This document shows, in pieces, positions 9,564-18,166 of a DNA stretch of 64,000 nucleotides. Each line of letters opens with the position of its first letter. Within the stretch, counting starts at the first letter, position 1. The notes under the pieces are model-generated. The model was not told the origin of the DNA. It did not search any database and worked only from the letters and a program-made list of their open reading frames with translations. A program made the position numbers and the translations under genes. The stretch covers positions 5,270,001 through 5,334,000 of the forward strand of contig OZ253444.1 of assembly GCA_965261065.1 (NCBI GenBank), given 5' to 3'. Source of the DNA: JAKZVK01 sp965261065 (lineage in GTDB: Bacteria > Acidobacteriota > Terriglobia > Bryobacterales > UBA6623).

Positions 9564-9571
9564 TACGGCAA

Positions 9572-9731
9572 TTGCGGTGACCGCGTCGACTCCCTGTGCC
9601 GGTAGGTGTCAACATATGAACCGGGGTAGGACTGCCTTCCACTAGCTTCTCTCAATGGGAACCGAAGCGGCACCACTTGCGGAGCGCGAGCATTGCAAGC
9701 TAAGTTTACCATAACAGAGACGTTAGGGCAT
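9572..9731. other. Native DNA upstream of the broken selD operon
   Basis: This is the original upstream flank of the operon. A 60-codon minus-strand frame (start near 9712) would end in a TGA overlapping the ATG at 8494 once IS1595 copy 2 is removed. Its composition is not protein-like and I do not claim it. No promoter was confidently identified. Confidence 0.35.
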
Positions 9732-9747
9732 ATCGGTGACGGCATAT

Positions 9748-10232
9748 TTGTCAACGCCCAATAGAAATGTCCTCCTCTGTAGCCCAGTAGAGATGTCCCC
9801 TTTTGCCGCTCGGTTCGAAGCACGGCCGACGTTACCGTGCACCAAAGCCTTTAACGCTTCTTCAGACGCTTCGCATGGCGGTAGCTGCAGAGCTCGGCGG
9901 CTTCGGTCAACTTCAGTTCTCCTCGTTTCACTCGGCTCGACTTCGCCGCGAGGGAGCAGTCAAGGGCGGGCCCGTAGGGCTTGGCTTCGCGAACCCTTGA
10001 TGGGTCCCTCGTACGCTCTTGAGCCCCTTCGCCTTGTTGAGCAGAGTGCTGTTTTCGCGACGGCGAGGGAGCAGTCAAGGGCGGGCCCGTAGGGCTTGGC
10101 TTCGCGAACCCTTGATGGGTCCCTCGGCGTCGCCATCATCAGCTTGCAAGGCGAAGGGGCCGACCACGAACCTGATCCAGAGGGGACATTTCTATTGGGC
10201 GCAAAAGGGGACATTTTGATTGGGCTACAACA
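9748..10232. mobile_element. Non-autonomous element with TGT...ACA ends and 16-bp target duplication (element 1)
   Basis: The 485-bp element is bounded by inverted, internally repeated ends (left CGCCCAATAGAAATGTCC, right reading inward TGTTGTAGCCCAATC). It is flanked by the direct repeat ATCGGTGACGGCATAT (9732-9747 and 10233-10248). It has no coding capacity. Inside, a block of about 68 bp beginning GAGGGAGCAGTCAAGG occurs twice at a spacing of 115 bp (9950 and 10065). A second, shorter relative lies at 40103-40383 with one copy of the block. Confidence 0.75.
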
Positions 10233-10248
10233 ATCGGTGACGGCATAT

Positions 10249-10542
10249 CAGTGACGGGCAGTTCGGGGGCAGTTCCGGGACAGCAAAGCCCGAACTCCGG
10301 CCTCTGCCGCGGGGTTCCGGCACCCTGCCATGATCCGTGGCACCCCCCCTGGGACTCCGTCTCGCCATCGCGCCGCGAACCGCAATTTGAGTCACGAATC
10401 TTCCAAAAATTTATTGCCTTTCCTTTCAATCACTTGCCGCTCCACGCGGGTCAAACCCCTTCCACCCTCTTGTTACCCTGGAATCGGAGGAAGAAGAGGA
10501 GCACCGTCGAGCTCGGCGGAGTGCCAGATCCTTCAACGGGAT
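10249..10542. repeat. Dispersed intergenic repeat, copy A
   Basis: This non-coding block starts with GGGCAGTTCGGGGGCAG. It shares an ordered series of motifs (AAAGCCCGAACTCCGG, a CGC(C)GAACC segment, AATCTTCCAAAA, CCTTTCCTTT) with 23311-23640. The two copies are clearly related but diverged, with insertions in each. Confidence 0.55.
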
Positions 10543-10550
10543 TTCGTGAA

Positions 10551-11581
10551 GCTGGGTATCCACTTGACTCAGGTGACCCCAAGATGTAGTGTAGGGCTTG
10601 GTGGAGGATTACCCGCGCGACCAACTCGAATTCGAGTCTCACTTTGCGAGCGAGGAGGCTTGCCGCGACTATCTGTTCGCCTTGCGCTGGCCAGAGGGTT
10701 TCCGCTGTCCAAGGTGTGGGCATGAGCGCGCTTGGCCGGTGCGCAAAGTGTGGTTCGAATGCGCTCGCTGCGGGCGGCAAACCTCCGTCACCGCCGGCAC
10801 GATCTTTCAAGACACACGCAAGCCGCTGCGGCTGTGGTTCCGGGCGATGTGGACCATCACCACGCAGAAGAATGGGGCCAGCGCCCTGGGTCTACAGCGC
10901 GTTCTGGGACTGGGCAGTTACCAAACCGCCTGGACTTGGATGCACAAGCTGAGGCGAGCGATGGTGCGCCCGGGGCGGGAGCGATTGACGGGCCTCGTCG
11001 AGGTCGATGAGACCTACTGGGGCGCTGAAGAAGAAGGGGTAATCGGCCGGCAGACCGAGCGTAAAGCGTTGATTGCAGTCGCCGCGGAAGAGAGAGGCAC
11101 CGGGCTGGGGCGCATCCGCATGCAGCGCGTTCAGAACGCCTCGGCGGCCAGTTTGATGCCCTTCGTCGAGGAGTCGGTCGAGCCGGGCAGCGTGGTTGTT
11201 ACCGACAACTGATCGGGCTACGATCCGCTCAAGAAGAAGGACTACCAGCGTCGTATCATCTCGATTAACAACCGCCGCGAGCAGGCCTCGCAGCTACTGC
11301 CGAGGGTGCACTTGGCGATCTCGCTACTCAAGCGCTGGATGCTGGGCACGCATCAGGGGGCGGTCAGCCACGAGCATCTGGACTACTATCTCGACGAGTT
11401 CGTGTTCCGCTTCAATCGGCGCAGATCACGCAGTCGGGGCAAGCTCTTCTACCGCCTTGTGCAGCAGGCCATGGCGGTGGAGCCGACGCCGTACCGCTCG
11501 ATCGTCGCCGATTGGGACGCTAAGACGCTGTGAGCCCAACTACAAGATGTTGGGGTCACCTGAGTCAAGTGGATACCCGGC
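10551..11581 (+). mobile_element. IS1595-family element, copy 3
   Basis: The 1031-bp element is flanked by the perfect 8-bp duplication TTCGTGAA (10543-10550 and 11582-11589). Its transposase has a nonsense codon that is also present in copy 4. Confidence 0.92.
10598..11533 (+). pseudogene. IS1595-family transposase, nonsense-mutated (copy 3)
   Basis: The frame matches copies 1 and 2 but the tryptophan codon TGG of TDNWSGYD is TGA (11210-11212). This stops translation immediately after the second catalytic aspartate block and removes the C-terminal catalytic region. The rest of the frame remains open to the normal stop, so this is a recent lesion. Confidence 0.9.
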
Positions 11582-11589
11582 TTCGTGAA

Positions 11590-11911
11590 AACGAGAGTTC
11601 GTGAGGGCCCCCAGGGCCGCCGAGTCATGCGCCGGCGGTGGCGACACTGGTCCGGGCGATACGGGCTGTTGTTGAACCGACCACGGCTCGGTTTGGCGAG
11701 GCTTTTCCATCGCCCTGTCAGGGCTCGCGAGACAAGAGGTTCGATACCTGGGGTTGCGCCTAACGGCGTCACCCCAGGCTAACATCCGGTCGCCGCTTCG
11801 CGGCTAGGCCAGGGCACCGTGGGTGCGGTGAGAGTTCGCGGGGTTGACGCCGCGCGACCGCTCTAGCGCGGGCGGTTGGGTCGGGCGGCGTTGCCGGCGG
11901 GCGGCTGGTAT
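11590..11911. other. Intergenic region, no gene seen
   Basis: No convincing gene. There is a hairpin-forming stretch around 11745-11780 (CCTGGGGTT...ACCCCAGG). A related CCCTGGGCTTACGCCCAGGG palindrome occurs near 12397, suggesting small dispersed palindromic repeats. Confidence 0.45.
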
Positions 11912-12229
11912 TGACCGGGCACATGGGTAACACTTTATGCCAAGCACATAGGTAACACATGGACCATCGCCTTGCTATTCAAGGCTGGAGTTCGCCCCCG
12001 AACCTGTCAAGGCTCCCCTGTCGGCTCGCGGGCGCGAGGCCTTGACAGAACCGGGGCCGAACTCCTTTGGTTTCCTCCGCTTACCAAGGCGATGGCCCAG
12101 CCTAGCCTCGGCCGAAGAAAGCTTTGCCAGTGCCCTGATTCCACGAGAGTTAGCGCAGACTTCGCATCAGCCGGCCCGAAAAAGTGTTACCTATGTGCTT
12201 GGCATAAAGTGTTACCCATGTCCCGGTCA
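11912..12229. mobile_element. 318-bp element with about 45-bp terminal inverted repeats
   Basis: Left end TGACCGGGCACATGGGTAAC and right end (reading inward) TGACCGGGACATGGGTAAC continue as near-perfect inverted repeats for about 45 bp, through ACTTTATGCCAAGCACATAG. The interior carries no gene. No clear target duplication was found, so it may be an internally deleted transposon or a MITE. A partial end (ACCCATGTTCCGGTCAGTAC) recurs near 17087-17107. Confidence 0.75.
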
Positions 12230-12598
12230 GCACAGCTGATGGGTGGACGCAACGGTCCACCCCTACGGTTCGGGTGCGCGCCCGAAAAGGCTGGGTTGCG
12301 CGTGTGGAGGGCGGTCGTATCGGGCGCGGCGGTAGGTGGCGGGGGTTGAGTCGCCCCTTGCAGGGCTCAAGAGATGGGGGCGGGGATCGGTGTCCCTGGG
12401 CTTACGCCCAGGGCTGTTAGCTGGACCACCCCTTTGGGGGTTCGCGATCGTGGCCGGCCTGGGTCGCGGCTAGGCGAGGAGGTGGGATGGGCAATTCCGG
12501 GCAGTTCCGATGTCGAGCTCGGCGGAGTGCCAGATCGTTCCAGCGAACACCCCGAAGCGCTCGGGGCCGCACCAGTGAGGTACATCGTTGACCATGAA
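12230..12598. other. Intergenic region with short palindromes
   Basis: No gene seen. It contains the palindrome CCTGGGCTTACGCCCAGG around 12398-12415 and a GAGCTCGGCGGAGTGCCAGATC-type segment near 12515-12536 that also occurs at 10509-10530, just upstream of IS1595 copy 3. Confidence 0.45.
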
Positions 12599-12606
12599 TC
12601 ACAAGT

Positions 12607-13637
12607 GCCGGGTATCCACTTGACTCAGGTGACCCCAACATCTTGTAGTTGGGCTCACAGCGTCTTAGCGTCCCAATCGGCGCCGATCGAGCGGTACGGC
12701 GTCGGCTCCACCGCCATGGCCTGCTGCACAAGGCGGTAGAAGAGCTTGCCCCGACTGCGTGATCTGCGCCGATTGAAGCGGAACACGAACTCGTCGAGAT
12801 AGTAGTCCAGATGCTCGTGGCTGACCGCCCCCTGATGCGTGCCCAGCATCCAGCGCTTGAGTAGCGAGATCGCCAAGTGCACCCTCGGCAGTAGCTGCGA
12901 GGCCTGCTCGCGGCGGTTGTTAATCGAGATGATACGACGCTGGTAGTCCTTCTTCTTGAGCGGATCGTAGCCCGATCAGTTGTCGGTAACAACCACGCTG
13001 CCCGGCTCGACCGACTCCTCGACGAAGGGCATCAAACTGGCCGCCGAGGCGTTCTGAACGCGCTGCATGCGGATGCGCCCCAGCCCGGTGCCTCTCTCTT
13101 CCGCGGCGACTGCAATCAACGCTTTACGCTCGGTCTGCCGGCCGATTACCCCTTCTTCTTCAGCGCCCCAGTAGGTCTCATCGACCTCGACGAGGCCCGT
13201 CAATCGCTCCCGCCCCGGGCGCACCATCGCTCGCCTCAGCTTGTGCATCCAAGGCCAGGCGGTTTGGTAACTGCCCAGTCCCAGAACGCGCTGTAGACCC
13301 AGGGCGCTGGCCCCATTCTTCTGCGTGGTGATGGTCCACATCGCCCGGAACCACAGCCGCAGCGGCTTGCGTGTGTCTTGAAAGATCGTGCCGGCGGTGA
13401 CGGAGGTTTGCCGCCCGCAGCGAGCGCATTCGAACCACACTTTGCGCACCGGCCAAGCGCGCTCATGCCCACACCTTGGACAGCGGAAACCCTCTGGCCA
13501 GCGCAAGGCGAACAGATAGTCGCGGCAAGCCTCCTCGCTCGCAAAGTGAGACTCGAATTCGAGTTGGTCGCGCGGGTAATCCTCCACCAAGCCCTACACT
13601 ACATCTTGGGGTCACCTGAGTCAAGTGGATACCCAGC
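12607..13637 (-). mobile_element. IS1595-family element, copy 4
   Basis: The 1031-bp element is flanked by an 8-bp duplication with one mismatch (TCACAAGT at 12599-12606, CCACAAGT at 13638-13645). It carries the same transposase nonsense mutation as copy 3. Confidence 0.9.
12655..13590 (-). pseudogene. IS1595-family transposase, nonsense-mutated (copy 4)
   Basis: The gene shares the TGG-to-TGA change of copy 3 in TDNWSGYD (12976-12978 on the minus strand); translation starting at 13590 stops there. A private difference (IGADWDAKTL against IVADWDAKTL) shows that the copies have since diverged slightly. Confidence 0.9.
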
Positions 13638-13750
13638 CCACAAGTTTTCCGAAAACCTAGCCAAACCATGCCAAAACGGCCAGCCAGCCCGAGCGGTGGG
13701 CCACTCCCCAACCGATTCGGTTCGGCTTGGGAAAGTCGAGCAGCCGCGGC
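13638..13750 (-). repeat. Imperfect long inverted repeat, arm B
   Basis: Reverse-complement partner of 322-436 at roughly 85% by eye, with the conserved AAAACCTAGCCAAACC core. It starts exactly where IS1595 copy 4 ends. Confidence 0.6.
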
Positions 13751-13760
13751 GAGCTTGAGA

Positions 13761-14210
13761 CGGTCTCAGTCCTCATCGACGATCAGGAACGTCCGAAGAA
13801 ACAACGCCACACCGCAAAACGCATCTTCGACCGCTTGCGCGACGAGTACGATTTCACCGGCGGTTACACGATCGTCAAGGACTATGTTCGCGACAAGAAG
13901 CTCGGCGGGCAAGAGATGTTCGTGCCGCTGGTGCATCCGCCGGGCGATGCCCAGGCCGACTTCGGTGAAGCTCTGGTGGTCATTGACGGCGTACAGCGCA
14001 AGGCGCACTACTTGGTGGTCGATCTGCCGCATAGCGATGACGCTTTCGTAAAAGCTTTCCCGGCCGAGACGACGGAAGCGTTTTGCGAGGGGCACAACGC
14101 AGCGTTTCGGTACTTCGGCGGCGTGCCACGCAGCATCCTCTACGACAACACGACCTTGGCGGTGGCGAGGATTCTGGGCGACGGCAGGCGCAAGCGGACC
14201 AGGGTGTTCA
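13761..14210 (+). pseudogene. istA: IS21-family transposase (istA) internal fragment
   Basis: The open frame encodes the middle of an IstA transposase: RHTAKRIFDRLRDEY, then QADFGEALVVIDGVQRKAHYLVVDLPHSDDAFVKAFP with the first catalytic aspartate, and GVPRSILYDNTTLAV with the second. The N-terminal helix-turn-helix and the C-terminal glutamate region are missing, and no istB follows. The 3' side is cut by IS1380 copy 3 at 14211. Confidence 0.85.
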
Positions 14211-15689
14211 CCAGGATTTCCATTTTGGCCCTGGCACGGCCACAGTATACACCCGCTCCGCTCCGAACAGCACGTCCTTTCACGCTGAACCCTGCACATC
14301 ACCTCTGCTGGTAGTCGCCAGAGCTGGTTCGACCGCTCACAGTCGTTGATTGAGCGGCTTGAACGGCGCTCCGGCCGACACTGCTCCTTGCGAAACCTTT
14401 TGGAGCCAAAAGCTGTTGATCCTCACTCCGGCAATGCTACCCACTCGGCAGCGGCAGCGCCCAGATCTTGTGCAGCATGTCGCCGAACAGCCGCCGGTTC
14501 AGATGTGCCTCCGCCAATAAGAGCCAGTAATACCGCGCGTGCTTGACCAGCCGACCGCCGGTCTTCATCAACCTGTGTTGCAAGCTCGTCAGCGACCAAC
14601 TCTTGATTCGCTGCGGAAGCCCCAGCCGCCGCCAAAGATTGCCCAGGTTGTAGGCCAGCACGCTCAGTTGCAACCGCACTTCGTTGGCCCGAAATCGATG
14701 GCACGACAATCGCGTCCAGTGCGTCGCCTGCTTGCCTTCCTTGATCCACTGTTCCGCCGTGCCGCGCTTGTTGTAGAAGCGCACCACCGAGCGGCTCGGC
14801 AAGCTCATGCTCGTCACGATGAATCCGACGCGCGGGAACAGCTCGCCCTGGTGATGCTCGACCTTAGCGACGATCCGCCTCGCCTGCGACCAACTCTCCG
14901 CCTGATAGCGAAAACTCTTGTAGCGCACCAAGGGCTTGCGGGAAGGCCTTCCCGGCGGGCGAAACAGGATGTCTTCGATCTCCAGCTCCAAGCTCTTGTT
15001 GGCCGGAATGCGAATGGCGTACTGTACTCCGCGTTCCTCCGAAGCCTCATAAACTTCCGGCTTCGCAAAGGCCGCATCGCCCCGGAAGGCGACCTGCTTG
15101 CCCGCAGCCTGTTGGCGCTCGATCTCCGGCAACAAGAGCTCATCCCAGTCCTCGGCGCTGTGCACGTTGCCTGGACGCAGCTTGGCAGCGAGGCAATCAC
15201 CATGACCGTTGAACAAAAGCAACGGGTGGTAGCAGACCGACTCGAAGTGTCCGTTGTAGGCACTGCATTCCTGTTGGCCATGGACCGGACTCTCGGTGGA
15301 GTCCAGGTCCAGAACGACCCGCTCGGCGTCGTTGAGGTCCTCGTAGCCGGCGAGTCGGCTGTAAACCGACTGCCGCAACAGATCAGCGAGCGTGAACTGC
15401 TTGTTTGTGCCTTGCCGGGAGTCGCTGAGATGCTCGTCAATCAGTTCTCCGAGACCGAGCCGTTCGTCCAGTTCGCGAACCAAAATCAGGCCACCGTCGG
15501 AAGTGACGTGCGATCCCTGGAAATCGACTTTGAGAAGTCCATTGAAACTTAGCTGGAATGGCTTGGTTTGTTTTTCACCCATTGGGTGTTGGCCTCCATG
15601 GCGTCCTCATCGGGCTCTAGCCCCTATGAATAAAGACGCTCAAGGCCGCTGGAAGGTCGGGATGTCAAACATCAAATTGAAAATGCGGG
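14211..15689 (-). mobile_element. IS1380-family element, copy 3 (internally deleted)
   Basis: The element is 1479 bp, exactly 186 bp shorter than copies 1 and 2, and both terminal repeats are present. Flanks GTTCA and CTCAG do not match, so no target duplication survives. This suggests a rearrangement at one side after insertion. Confidence 0.88.
14437..15582 (-). CDS. IS1380-family transposase lacking 62 residues (copy 3)
   Basis: The 381-residue frame is in the copy 1 lineage, but residues between LNDAERV and VVLDLDSTESP are gone. The join lies in the 15-bp direct repeat CGACGCCGAGCGGGT, which in copy 1 occurs at 3918-3932 and 4104-4118, 186 bp apart. The deletion also removes the position of copy 1's nonsense codon, so the frame is open. 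Activity is doubtful because a conserved N-terminal segment is missing. Confidence 0.85.
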   Translation of the reverse strand: MGEKQTKPFQLSFNGLLKVDFQGSHVTSDGGLILVRELDERLGLGELIDEHLSDSRQGTNKQFTLADLLRQSVYSRLAGYEDLNDAERVVLDLDSTESPVHGQQECSAYNGHFESVCYHPLLLFNGHGDCLAAKLRPGNVHSAEDWDELLLPEIERQQAAGKQVAFRGDAAFAKPEVYEASEERGVQYAIRIPANKSLELEIEDILFRPPGRPSRKPLVRYKSFRYQAESWSQARRIVAKVEHHQGELFPRVGFIVTSMSLPSRSVVRFYNKRGTAEQWIKEGKQATHWTRLSCHRFRANEVRLQLSVLAYNLGNLWRRLGLPQRIKSWSLTSLQHRLMKTGGRLVKHARYYWLLLAEAHLNRRLFGDMLHKIWALPLPSG

Positions 15690-15758
15690 CTCAGAGAGTG
15701 TGACGGATTCGCGGACCCTCGGAACGAAGGCAGAGCAAACGCCGACCCGCAGGAGGGA

Positions 15759-16946
15759 TCACCGTTTCTTCTTGTTCTTCCGCTTCTGCGGGGGTTTCTT
15801 CATGACGAGGGTGGCGATCTCTTCTAGCACGGAGCGGAAGTAGACGCCCTCGGGATTGCTCGCCGAAGCAGCCTCGGCGGACTCGGTGTATGGGGCGGGC
15901 TGGTAGACGAACGGGGTTTGGCGCACCTGGTGCCATGGGCGGTACGTCCAGCCGGCGCCGTTTTGGAAGACTTCGGCCGCGCTCGAGGCATCGCGCAGCA
16001 GATTGGCTTCGGAGATCTCGTGGCCGTTGTCGTCGGCCACCATCCAGACAGGGCGCAGGTTGGCATCGAGTTCGCGCAAGCGGCTGCGCTTCTGTCCGGG
16101 TGAGCGGCCGTCGCCGCGCACGAGGACCACGTCACACATCTGTGCCAGTGAGGCGGGGTACGTCATCCTGCCGTCGGTCGAGGCGCCGATGGGCAGCGCG
16201 AAGGAGGCGCCGTGAAAGCGTTCGCGCACATCCTCGACCAGATGCGAGATGTACTCGGGGATGAAGTTGCCCTGGCCCCACTCGCCCGTGGCCCCGTTCC
16301 AGGCATCGGCGACGTCGATGATCACGTTGCGGAAGTTGTTCGCAATGAGCCAATCGGTCATATTGCGCGCGGCGGCAACGATAGCGCCGGTAGAATCGAA
16401 CATTTCCAGCCGGCCATGTGAAAAATAGGTCACGCAAACGACCATGCCTTTGCGGTCGGCGGCCTGCAGGAGGCGTTCGAGGCGCGCCGCCCAGTCGGGC
16501 TTGAGGGTGCCGTCGGGCTGGAAGCTGCTCCATTGCGTGGAGCCCGCTGTGAGCGCGCCGGAACCGACGTCTCCTCCCGGCGGCGGCCCGTCCCCGCGGT
16601 TGCCTTGCAGACTGACGGTGATCGCACGAATGCCGTAGTCGGCGTAGAGATCGAGCGCCTCGATGACGCGGCCCGTGTTGCGGTCCGGGTCGAAGCGTTG
16701 GCCGGGGACGGCGCTCGCGTCGAAGAGCGCCTCGTTCAAGCGAATGTTCATGAGCTTGCCGCGGGCCTTGCCCCGGTAGCGGCTCTCGGAGTAGGTCTCT
16801 TTCCACGTGCTCGAAGCGGATGTGCGCATGTAGAACTTGTGGGGTTTGTACCGCAGGCCCAGCATGGCGCCGGTGGCGATCTCGGTCGCCCCCCAAGCAG
16901 CGGGAGCGCCAAGAAGCAGAAGCACGGTGGCGAGGATGACGATCAT
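15759..16946 (-). CDS. Secreted TIM-barrel-like protein (possible glycoside hydrolase)
   Basis: The product is about 395 residues. The chosen ATG at 16946 is followed at once by a signal peptide (MIVILATVLLLLGAPAAWGA); the longer upstream extension is not protein-like. The body has alternating blocks typical of a beta/alpha barrel: ALDLYADYGIRAITVSLQGN, RKGMVVCVTYFSHGR, NFRNVIIDVADAWNG, SFALPIGAST and LRPVWMVADDNGHE. These resemble cellulase-like barrels in which acidic residues end strands, but no family could be assigned. The C-terminus is lysine-rich (KKPPQKRKNKKKR). It is probably exported, substrate unknown. No operon partner is evident. Confidence 0.7.
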   Translation of the reverse strand: MIVILATVLLLLGAPAAWGATEIATGAMLGLRYKPHKFYMRTSASSTWKETYSESRYRGKARGKLMNIRLNEALFDASAVPGQRFDPDRNTGRVIEALDLYADYGIRAITVSLQGNRGDGPPPGGDVGSGALTAGSTQWSSFQPDGTLKPDWAARLERLLQAADRKGMVVCVTYFSHGRLEMFDSTGAIVAAARNMTDWLIANNFRNVIIDVADAWNGATGEWGQGNFIPEYISHLVEDVRERFHGASFALPIGASTDGRMTYPASLAQMCDVVLVRGDGRSPGQKRSRLRELDANLRPVWMVADDNGHEISEANLLRDASSAAEVFQNGAGWTYRPWHQVRQTPFVYQPAPYTESAEAASASNPEGVYFRSVLEEIATLVMKKPPQKRKNKKKR

Positions 16947-17142
16947 GGCTGAGTGGCAGTGCTGAAGAAGTTCATTCTCGCATGGAAGGTCGGGTGGTGG
17001 AAGGAGCGGTGGCCGTGCGGCCCTATGAGGGTGCGTTGCCAGGGCGAGAGGGCGGACGCAGGGGTCCGCCCCTACAAGGGTATTTACCCATGTTCCGGTC
17101 AGTACAGAGAGTTCTGTGTGCCCATGAAGAGTAGCGGCAGGC

Positions 17143-17162
17143 GGGCACGGCATGCCGTGCCC
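17143..17162. repeat. 20-bp perfect palindrome GGGCACGGCATGCCGTGCCC
   Basis: A perfect palindrome that recurs intact at 47329-47348 and in shortened form near 30473 and 36292, always between genes. It is often followed by CTAC. It resembles a REP-like dispersed unit. Confidence 0.65.
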
Positions 17163-17179
17163 CTACGTGGTGAGGCGGG

Positions 17180-17872
17180 CTAAAGGTTGCGCTTGGTGCC
17201 GTAGATCGCCAACGCGACGCGGCCGCGCACCTGGAGCTTCTCGAAGATGTGTCGTAGGTGGTTGTTGAGGGTGTGCGGACTCATCGTCAGGCGGCGGGCG
17301 ATTTCCTTGTAGCGCAGGCCTTGGGTGACCAAGCCGGCGATCTCGGTCTCGCGCGGCGTGAGGTCGTCGGACGCGTGGGTGAAGATACCGACCGAGCGCT
17401 GGGTGGCGATGAGGTCTTCCGCGAGTTCATTCGGAGACACGTAACCCGGACGATCGTGGCGGAGCGCATCGTCCAGCCACGTGACGCCTTGGTAGACCTC
17501 GCGAATGGCAATCAACAGTTGCGTCGTGGCGGCGCGCTTTGACAAGATACCGCCCGCGCCCAGCTCAAGGGCCATCGACAGGTCAATGCGGTCCTCGTTG
17601 GATGTCAGAACGATCGCCGAAACACGCATGCCGGACGTGCGCAGTTGGCGCAGAATTTCGTAGCCATCCAGGCCGGGGACTTCCAGGTCCAGCAGCAGCA
17701 AGTCGGCGCGGCTGGTCTCGACGGCGCCAAGCACGCCACGGCCGTCGGAGAGCTCAGCCACGACTTCCATGTCGGGCTGCTCTTCCAGGATTTTACGTAG
17801 ACCCTGCCGGAACAGAGTCTGGTCGTCCACGATAACGATCCGGATGGAGTTCGTCTCGAGCGGTGATCGCAA
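17180..17872 (-). CDS. NarL/FixJ-type response regulator
   Basis: The 230-residue two-domain regulator starts at TTG. The receiver domain (about residues 10-130) has the acidic pair VDDQ, the phospho-acceptor aspartate in LLLLDLEVPGLDG, and a lysine in ILSKRA. The C-terminal LuxR-type helix-turn-helix reads DLTPRETEIAGLVTQGLRYKEIARRLTMSPHTLNNHLRHIFEKL. The cognate kinase is not adjacent. It is probably a transcription factor controlled by phosphorylation; targets unknown. Confidence 0.9.
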   Translation of the reverse strand: MRSPLETNSIRIVIVDDQTLFRQGLRKILEEQPDMEVVAELSDGRGVLGAVETSRADLLLLDLEVPGLDGYEILRQLRTSGMRVSAIVLTSNEDRIDLSMALELGAGGILSKRAATTQLLIAIREVYQGVTWLDDALRHDRPGYVSPNELAEDLIATQRSVGIFTHASDDLTPRETEIAGLVTQGLRYKEIARRLTMSPHTLNNHLRHIFEKLQVRGRVALAIYGTKRNL

Positions 17873-18166
17873 AAATAACCTGCCGTTTCATGGCTCTTAT
17901 CGGCCAGGAGCAACGGATGCCGAGTGGCTGACCTCGAGAAGTGGGGTTGGGAAGTGGAGCCGAGAAGTGGAATCGGCCGAGCGTGGTACGGACGGCCTAG
18001 ATTGATTGCGTGGAAGGCCGGCCGAAAAGTGGGGCGCGGGTTGCCAGGTACGGGTCGCCAGGCCGCGGTCGCCAGGAGTTGGGCCGGCCCCGTTGAAGCG
18101 CTCGGTATGGTTGATGTAACGTTGTATGTAGACTCGTGCGTCCCACGGGTATCGAGGAGGGCTGCC

